This document shows, one piece after another, positions 31,101-36,721 of a stretch of 64,000 nt of DNA. The stretch's first letter is position 1. Each line of letters begins with the position of its first letter. The position numbers and the translations under genes were made by a program. The notes below the pieces were generated by a model. That model did not search any database, was not told the DNA's origin, and was given only the letters and a program-made list of their open reading frames with translations. The DNA is from Streptomyces sp. NBC_01707 (lineage in GTDB: Bacteria; Actinomycetota; Actinomycetes; Streptomycetales; Streptomycetaceae): assembly GCF_041438805.1 (NCBI RefSeq), contig NZ_CP109190.1, positions 4,092,001 to 4,156,000 on the forward strand, written 5' to 3'.

Positions 31101-33802
31101 CCCCCGACGGGGCCGATCCGACGGTCGCGGCGGCAGTCGCCGAGGAGAGCGGGCGCGGGTACGACCTGGCCGAGGGACCACTGTTCACACCCCGGCTGAT
31201 CCGGCTCGCGGACGACGACCAGGTGCTGGTGCTCGGCATGCACCACATCGTCACCGACGCCCACTCCGCGGGCCTGATGACGAGTGACCTGGAGGAGCTG
31301 TACCGGGCGGCGGTGGAGAACCGCGCACCGGTCTTCGCGCGGCCTGCGGGCACGACGGCCGGTGCACCGGAACCCGCCCGGGACCCGGCCGATCTGGCCT
31401 GGTGGCGGGAGCAGTTGGGCGAGAAGCCGCCGGTGCTCGAACTGCCCACCGACCGGCCGCGCGAGCGCCGGGTCGCGGGGCGCGGCGGGGCGGTGGCCGT
31501 ACGGGTCGACCAGGAGCGGACCGTACGGTGGCAGGAGTGGAGCGGGGAGCAGGGCGCCACACTGTTCGCGACGCTGTGCACGGCGTGGCAGCTGGTGCTG
31601 CGCGGGCGTTCGGGGCAGGACGAGTTCGTGCTCGGGTCCACCTTCGGGCGGCGCACCCCCGGGACCCGGGACACGGTCGGCTTCCATGTGGCGCTGCTGC
31701 CGCTGCGGGTGTCGCTGCCGGACGGCACGGACCCGGCCGATGCGGTACGGGCCACCGGGCGCGCTCTGCGCGAGGCGGACGAGCGGCAGCTGGTCGACCT
31801 GGACGCCCTGCTCGTCGGGACGCACCCGGACCCGGGCAACCCGCGCCCCCTGATCACCGTGTCGGTGGACCTGGACAACGAGACGCTGTCGCGGATCGAC
31901 CTGCCGGGTCTACGGGCCGAGGAGGTGCCCGCCGGGACGGAGTCCGCCCCGCTGGAACTCGCCCTGATGGCGACACGCACCGCATCGGGCCTGCGGCTGC
32001 GGCTGCGCTACGACGCGGATCTGTTCGACGCGGAGACGGCGCACGGATATCTCGACGAGGTGGTCGGGACGCTGGAGTCGATGACGAGTGGCGGCAGGGC
32101 CGCCGGGGACGAATCACCGCGCTCCGCCGCGGACACGCTCCGGGACGTCTGGGAGTCCGTCCTCGACGTCCGCGGCTTCCCCGCCGAGACCAACTTCTTC
32201 GATCTCGGCGGCAATTCGATCACCGCGATCCGCCTGGTCAACCGGGTACGGGACGCGCTCGGTGTCGACTATCCGATGGCGGACTTCTTCTCCGACGCCA
32301 CACTGCGGGCGATGACCGACCAGCTCACGCCCGAGCCCGAACCCGCCGGGGAGGATGTCGAGGTCGTCGACCGTGCCCCGGTCAGCGACCAGCAGGCCCG
32401 GATGATCGCCGGACACCACTCCGTACCGCACTCCGAGCTGTGGAACATCCCGACCCGGATCACCTTCACCGGCGCGCTGGACGTGCCGGCGCTGCGGTCC
32501 GCGCTCACCGAGCTGCTGGCCCGGCACCACTCCCTGCGGACCCGGTTCGTCGAGGAGGACGCGTCCTGGTGGCAGGAGGTCGTCGCCGCGCGACCCGTCG
32601 ATCTGCCCGTCGAGGACCTCACCGGTCTGCCACCAGGTCAACGGCGTTCCCGGGCAGATGAGTTGTGTCGCGAAACCGCGACCACCGGCTTCGATCTCTC
32701 GCAGCCCGCGATTCCCCGACTGCGGCTGCTGCGCGTCGAGGAGGACCGCTGGGCGCTGATGTTCGTCCTGCACCACATCACCGCCGACGGCTGGTCCCTG
32801 TCGCTCCTGCTCGCCGAGATCGCCGCGCTGTACACCGCGGCGGCGAAGGGCGTGCCGCACACTCTCGACCCGCCGGGCTCGCAGGTCACGGAGTACGCCC
32901 GCTGGCAGCGCGCCCAGGACGACCCGGCGACGGAGGCCCGCCGGGCCGCGTACTGCGCCGGGTATCTCGACGGAGTGCCGTCCCGGGTGCCCGTACCGAC
33001 CGACCGTCCCCGGCCCGCGCAGCTCAGCGGGCTCGGCGACACCATCCGCGGCCGGGCGTCGGGGGCGGTGCGGGCGGCCGTCGAGGAGTTCGCCGGGGCT
33101 GTTCACACCACCCCGTTCGCGGTGGCGGCCACGGCGCTCGGAGTGTTTCTGACCAGGCTCTCCGGGGAGCCGGACATTCTGCTGAGCGTCCCGTACGCCA
33201 ACCGTCAGGGCACCGCATTCGAGTCGCTCGTCGCCATGACGTCGACGGCGGTCATGGTCCGCGTACGACAGGATTCGGCCAATCTCGAGACCACCTGTGC
33301 CGAGCTGACGGCGCGTACCGGGGTGGGGGCGATGGGGGCGATGGCGCATGTGCTGCCGACGGCCCGGATCATGCAGGCGATGCGCGACGCGGGCGCCGAC
33401 GACGTGCCGGACCGGGTGCCGCATGTGCTCGCCTTCCAGAACTCCCTCGACACGGACATCGAGATCCCCGGTCTGGACGTCGAGGTGGAGGATCTGGCAC
33501 CGCCTCTTTCACGCAGCGAGCTGTGCTTCGGGCTTGCGCCGTGCCGGGACCGTACGAAGGGTTATCGGACGTTCCTGGAGTACTCCACCGACCTGTGGAA
33601 CCGGGAGACAGCTGAAGAACTCCTCAACTCGTACATCGCGCTGCTCGAGGAGTTCTGCGCCCGGCCGGACCGCCCGGTCCGGGAACTGCTGCTCCCGTCG
33701 TCCCCGTCACTCACACCCTCGAAGCCCTGGTCGCCACCCTCACGCCCCAAACCCTCACCCCCACCCGCGAAACCGAACAGCGGAAAGGCGGACGCCGTAT
33801 GA
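28121..33802 (+). CDS. Hybrid assembly-line protein AMT-MOx-C-PCP-C
   Basis: An 1893-residue protein expected to aminate and hydroxylate the PKS product and then join it to amino acids. AMT (about 90-500): class III PLP aminotransferase, Lys342 in TYGKALGSGFPIG, converting the beta-ketone to a beta-amine. MOx (526-870): MupA/Atu3671-type luciferase-like FMN monooxygenase (SVWLPERHFHSFGG, RVGIGCATGWHAQDF), probably hydroxylating the alpha carbon. C1 (910-1330): core motif HHIVTDA at 1041 instead of HHxxxDG. PCP: Ser1366 in LGGNSITAIRL. C2 (1423-1860): HHITADGWS at 1551, intact. No adenylation domain is present. A Gly-Pro-Arg-Glu-Ala-Gln repeat links MOx to C1, and the C-terminus is a Pro/Ser tail. 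It overlaps both neighbours by ATGA. Confidence 0.93.
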   Translation: MNQADGAAVEVARAAELSRRLTEQLAAAAASSPPRSPSTAAAQHGPRLVVDPAAGMAGTDADPAQRAHTASLVRRFTERTRTSKELAQRHRPVLADSRAVVGFRQATKEMLYPIAARSAHGSRLTDVDGNDYTDITMGFGSLLFGHEPEFVTDAVQRHLSQGLRFGPRSSDTGEVAALLAELTGMERVAFASSGTEANSAAVRLARAATGRDKVVMFRGSYHGHIDSVLGRPGGPGGPGAVPVSRGIPASAVAELIVLEYGSQDSLDTIDALGDTVAAVLVEPVQCRNPALRPADFLRSLRDLTARRGIVLLFDEMLTGLRPHPRGAQHHFGVVPDLATYGKALGSGFPIGAIAGRADILDGVDGGPWQYGDDSGPPHETTFFGGTYVQHPLSMAAARAVLTHLEEEGPALQEQLNARTDALADRLNRFFRDEEFPLELAHFGSMFRFTHRADMELLYHHLLLRGLYVWEWRSFYLSTAHTDDDVAAIAAAVEGSLRELRDGGFFPSAKRPVRPLPAPRTRPAPDLGVYFFGDHPETADTAKAYDSVIETARFADERGFSSVWLPERHFHSFGGLFPNPAVLAAVLARETERIRINAGSVVLPLHDPIRVAEEWSVVDNLSGGRVGIGCATGWHAQDFALHPDRFEDRREIAFSHLDDVRRLWAGESVARRTGEGAETGVRIHPRPVQAEPPMFLATSGQRSSYGEAARRGLGIVTNLMSQTVAELAANIDHYRQVRADSGLDPDGGRVTVLVHTYLGTDHAAARAEALEPMSRYLRSSLLMRSAATALGRSPEDVATASEDDLDYLFRRAYDRYCDQRALIGTPESCAPFVDALHRAGADEIAALVDFGLPEERMRAGLEQLDLLRRRTRERRTPEAQGLHEARGPQKAQGPREAQGPREAQDITAPATSAQRRLWLAARLLGNSAAYNETQAVRLRGRLDESALRAALDGLVARHAGLRTVFRAGSGDATVVQVVRPGLRIPLLVTDARGQSPDGADPTVAAAVAEESGRGYDLAEGPLFTPRLIRLADDDQVLVLGMHHIVTDAHSAGLMTSDLEELYRAAVENRAPVFARPAGTTAGAPEPARDPADLAWWREQLGEKPPVLELPTDRPRERRVAGRGGAVAVRVDQERTVRWQEWSGEQGATLFATLCTAWQLVLRGRSGQDEFVLGSTFGRRTPGTRDTVGFHVALLPLRVSLPDGTDPADAVRATGRALREADERQLVDLDALLVGTHPDPGNPRPLITVSVDLDNETLSRIDLPGLRAEEVPAGTESAPLELALMATRTASGLRLRLRYDADLFDAETAHGYLDEVVGTLESMTSGGRAAGDESPRSAADTLRDVWESVLDVRGFPAETNFFDLGGNSITAIRLVNRVRDALGVDYPMADFFSDATLRAMTDQLTPEPEPAGEDVEVVDRAPVSDQQARMIAGHHSVPHSELWNIPTRITFTGALDVPALRSALTELLARHHSLRTRFVEEDASWWQEVVAARPVDLPVEDLTGLPPGQRRSRADELCRETATTGFDLSQPAIPRLRLLRVEEDRWALMFVLHHITADGWSLSLLLAEIAALYTAAAKGVPHTLDPPGSQVTEYARWQRAQDDPATEARRAAYCAGYLDGVPSRVPVPTDRPRPAQLSGLGDTIRGRASGAVRAAVEEFAGAVHTTPFAVAATALGVFLTRLSGEPDILLSVPYANRQGTAFESLVAMTSTAVMVRVRQDSANLETTCAELTARTGVGAMGAMAHVLPTARIMQAMRDAGADDVPDRVPHVLAFQNSLDTDIEIPGLDVEVEDLAPPLSRSELCFGLAPCRDRTKGYRTFLEYSTDLWNRETAEELLNSYIALLEEFCARPDRPVRELLLPSSPSLTPSKPWSPPSRPKPSPPPAKPNSGKADAV
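30770..30835 (+). repeat. Short in-frame tandem repeats in the MOx-C1 linker
   Basis: Units encoding GPQKAQ, GPREAQ and GPREAQ follow one another, with 18-base periodicity. They make a flexible charged linker between the monooxygenase and the first condensation domain. Confidence 0.6.
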
Positions 33803-35109
33803 CGCCGGCCCCCCACCCCAGTCACCGCAGTCACACCGACGACCTGCTCACCTTCATCCGGGCCAGCCCGTCCCCGTACCATGCGGTGGCCAGCGCGATC
33901 CAGCGGCTGGAGAAGGCCGGCTTCCGCGAGCTGCGCGGTACGGACGACTGGACGGGCACGACCGGCGGCAGCTTCGTCGCCCGCGGCGGCGCCCTGATCG
34001 CGTGGTACGTCCCCGAGGACGCCCCGGCGCACACCCCGTTCCGGATCATCGGCACGCACACCGACTCGCCGAACCTGCGGATCAAGCCCACCCCTGACAC
34101 GGGCTCGGCGGGCTGGCGCCAGATCGCCGTGGAGATCTACGGCGGGGTCCCGCTCAACACCTGGCTCGACCGCGACCTGGGCGTCTCCGGGCGGCTGGCG
34201 CTGCGCGGACCCGGCGGCACGACCGAGTCGCGGCTCGTCCAGATCGACGAACCGCTGCTGCGGGTACCTCAGTTGGCGATCCACCTGGACCGATCCGTCA
34301 ACGAGGGACTGGTGCTCGACCGGCAGCGCCATGTCGCCCCCCTGTGGGCGCTCGGCGCCCCCGAGGAGGGCGCGCTGCTGCGCCGGGTGGCGGCGGCCGC
34401 CGAGGTGGACCCGGACGAGGTGCTCGGCTGGGACCTGATGCTGCACGACATCCAGCCGCCCGGATATCTGGGCGCGGAGCGGGAGTTCGTCGTCTCGTCA
34501 CGGCTGGACAACCTGGTGTCGGTACATGCCGGCGTCACCGCGCTGGCTGGCGCGGCGACGGGAGCCGAGCGTCCCTCGTACATCCCCGTCCTGGCGGCCT
34601 TCGACCACGAGGAGGTCGGCAGCGGTTCCGAGACGGGTGCGCAGAGCCCCATGCTGGAGCGGGTCCTGGGTCGCTCCGTCACCGCGCGCGGCGGCAGCTC
34701 GGAGGACTGGTCGCGAGCGGTGTCGGGGGCCTTCTGCGTCTCCGCCGACATGGCGCACGCGGTGCACCCCAACTACGCCGAGCGGCACGACCCGGACCAC
34801 CACCCGCTGCCCAACGGCGGACCGACGATCAAGGTCAACGTCAATCAGCGGTACGCCACCGACAGCACCGGGATGGCCGTGTTCGCGGCGGCGTGCGAGC
34901 GGGCGGGTGCGCCGTGGCAGCCGTTCGTCTCCAACAACGCGATGCCGTGCGGTACGTCGATCGGTCCGCTCACCGCGGCCCGGCTGGGGGTCGCGACCGT
35001 CGATGTAGGGGTGCCGGGTCTCTCCATGCACTCGGCGCGCGAGCTGTGCGGGGCGGACGACCCGGCGTATCTGGCCGCCATCCTGGGCGCGTTCGTGACG
35101 TCCGGCTGA
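33799..35109 (+). CDS. M18-family metallo-aminopeptidase inside the cluster
   Basis: A 436-residue aspartyl/M18 aminopeptidase, normally a cytosolic dinuclear zinc enzyme removing N-terminal residues from peptides. The metal site looks intact: His in IIGTHTDSPNLRIKP (about residue 87), the Glu-Glu pair in FDHEEVGSGSETGAQSP (about 268), Asp in SADMAHAVHPNY, and His in GLSMHSARELC. It overlaps the NRPS gene upstream (ATGA) and is 33 bases from the thioesterase gene, so it is co-transcribed with biosynthetic genes. Peptidases are not normal assembly-line parts. It may be a drug-insensitive target copy, or it may trim a precursor. I favour a resistance copy, since the predicted product class inhibits aminopeptidases. 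Confidence 0.92.
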   Translation: MTPAPHPSHRSHTDDLLTFIRASPSPYHAVASAIQRLEKAGFRELRGTDDWTGTTGGSFVARGGALIAWYVPEDAPAHTPFRIIGTHTDSPNLRIKPTPDTGSAGWRQIAVEIYGGVPLNTWLDRDLGVSGRLALRGPGGTTESRLVQIDEPLLRVPQLAIHLDRSVNEGLVLDRQRHVAPLWALGAPEEGALLRRVAAAAEVDPDEVLGWDLMLHDIQPPGYLGAEREFVVSSRLDNLVSVHAGVTALAGAATGAERPSYIPVLAAFDHEEVGSGSETGAQSPMLERVLGRSVTARGGSSEDWSRAVSGAFCVSADMAHAVHPNYAERHDPDHHPLPNGGPTIKVNVNQRYATDSTGMAVFAAACERAGAPWQPFVSNNAMPCGTSIGPLTAARLGVATVDVGVPGLSMHSARELCGADDPAYLAAILGAFVTSG

Positions 35110-35142
35110 CCCTCCCGTACACCTTCGACCGGAAGAGAGACC

Positions 35143-35850
35143 GTGGAAGAGACTGTCCTGATCTGCCTGCCCTTCGCCGGGGCGGGTGCGTCGTTCTTCA
35201 CGCCCTGGCAGGGGCAGGCCCCGGTGGGGCTGACGTTCCTTCCGGTGCAGCTGCCGGGCCGGGAGAAGCGGTTCGCCGAGCCCGCGTACACCTCGGCTGC
35301 CGAGGCCGTGGACGACGCGTACGCCCAGGTCACCGCCGCGCTCGGGGGCACGGGCCGACGGGTGGCCGTGTTCGGGCACAGTATGGGCGCGGTACTCGCG
35401 TACGAGCTGGCGCACCGGCTCGAACGCGAGCCGGGGATCCGTCTCGAAGCGCTCTTCGTCAGCGGCTCGCCCGGTCCGTGGACGGCCCGCACCGACCGGG
35501 CGGGCGGACTGCCGGAGGACGAGTTCGTCGCACGGGTGAAGAGCTTCGCCGGGTACGCGCATCCGGCGCTGGAGGACCCGGAGATGCGGGAGCTGCTGCT
35601 GCCGTCGCTCCGGGCCGACGTACAGCTGCACGAGAGCTACCGGCCGGCCTCCGAACGGCCGCTGACCGTACGCGTCGTCTCGGTCCGCGGGCGTACGGAC
35701 ACGCTCGTCGGCGCGGCCGGCGCCGCCGAGTGGGGGTGGGCGACGAGCGGGAAACTGACCGTCGCCGAGCTGGACGGCGGGCACATGTATCTGGCCGACC
35801 GGCCGGGCGCGCTGCTGGAACTGATCGCCACCGAACTGGGCGAGGTATGA
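35143..35850 (+). CDS. Type II thioesterase
   Basis: A 235-residue alpha/beta hydrolase of the external thioesterase group that clears misprimed carrier domains. The opening LICLPFAGAGASFFTPWQ, the nucleophile Ser in VFGHSMGAVLAYELAH (about residue 78), the conserved LPGREKRFAEP block and the C-terminal His in LDGGHMYLADRPG are all present. Since no integrated TE or reductase domain exists in the cluster, this enzyme may also release the finished chain; that is inference. The GTG at 35143 has GGAAGAGAG upstream. The stop overlaps the SDR start (ATGA at 35847). Confidence 0.92.
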   Translation: MEETVLICLPFAGAGASFFTPWQGQAPVGLTFLPVQLPGREKRFAEPAYTSAAEAVDDAYAQVTAALGGTGRRVAVFGHSMGAVLAYELAHRLEREPGIRLEALFVSGSPGPWTARTDRAGGLPEDEFVARVKSFAGYAHPALEDPEMRELLLPSLRADVQLHESYRPASERPLTVRVVSVRGRTDTLVGAAGAAEWGWATSGKLTVAELDGGHMYLADRPGALLELIATELGEV

Positions 35851-36692
35851 CGACGAGCGGCGGCACCGGCCGGCTGGCCGGGCGGACCGCTCTGATCACG
35901 GGTGCGGCACGCGGGCTCGGCAGGGCCTGTGCGCTGACGTTCGCCCGCGAGGGCGCGGATCTGGTGCTGCTCGATGTGGCGGGTCCGCTGCCCGGCGTTC
36001 CGTATCCGCTCGGTTCGTCGAGCCAGCTCGCGTACACGGCGGAGCTCTGCCGCGATGCGGGCGCCGCCGTGCTGACCCGGCAGGCGGACGTGCGGGATCT
36101 CGGCGCGCTGGAGGCGGCGGCGGACGACGCGGAGGAACGCTTCGGCCGGATCGACGTCCTCGTCAACAACGCCGGGATCGCGGCCCCTTCGGGCCGTGCC
36201 GCACATGAGATCACCGAGCCCGAGTGGCAGCTGATGATCGATGTGGACCTCGGTGGCGCCTGGCGGGCGATCCGGGCCGTCGGGGGGCGGATGACCGCGC
36301 AGGGCTCCGGCTCCATCGTCAACATCGCGTCGACGGCGGGCCTGGTCGGCTACCGGCACTTCGCCGGTTACGTCGCCGCCAAGCACGGCCTGGTCGGGCT
36401 GACCAAGGCCGTCGCACTGGACTACGCCCCGCGCAAGGTCCGGGTCAACGCGGTGTGCCCCGGGTCGGTGCGGGACGACGAGGCGATGGAGGGCCGGATG
36501 CTCGCGGAGATCGCCCGGTCGCTGGAGGTGCCGGTCGCCGAGCATGAGGAGACGTTCGTCCGGGCGCAGCCGATGAACGCACTCGTCGAACCACAGGATG
36601 TCGCGGACGCGGCGCTCTGGCTGGCGTCGGACGAGTCGCGTCAGGTGACGGGGAGCGTGTTGACGGTCGACGGCGGATTCACGACGCGCTGA
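35847..36692 (+). CDS. SDR oxidoreductase, mycofactocin-type subfamily features
   Basis: A 281-residue short-chain dehydrogenase. TGAARGLGRA is the nucleotide-binding turn, and DV at the end of strand 2 (LVLLDVAG) points to NAD rather than NADP. NNAG, catalytic Ser in NIASTAG, and the YVAAKHG Tyr/Lys pair are intact. An insertion after strand 2 (GVPYPLGSSSQLAYTAELCR) is like that of SDRs linked to mycofactocin, which hold NAD tightly. No mycofactocin maturation genes are in the window. It may oxidise or reduce a hydroxyl on the product or the starter unit. It overlaps the thioesterase gene by four bases. Confidence 0.88.
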   Translation: MTTSGGTGRLAGRTALITGAARGLGRACALTFAREGADLVLLDVAGPLPGVPYPLGSSSQLAYTAELCRDAGAAVLTRQADVRDLGALEAAADDAEERFGRIDVLVNNAGIAAPSGRAAHEITEPEWQLMIDVDLGGAWRAIRAVGGRMTAQGSGSIVNIASTAGLVGYRHFAGYVAAKHGLVGLTKAVALDYAPRKVRVNAVCPGSVRDDEAMEGRMLAEIARSLEVPVAEHEETFVRAQPMNALVEPQDVADAALWLASDESRQVTGSVLTVDGGFTTR

Positions 36693-36721
36693 GGCGCACC
36701 CCGACGAGGAGGAGAGCACCG

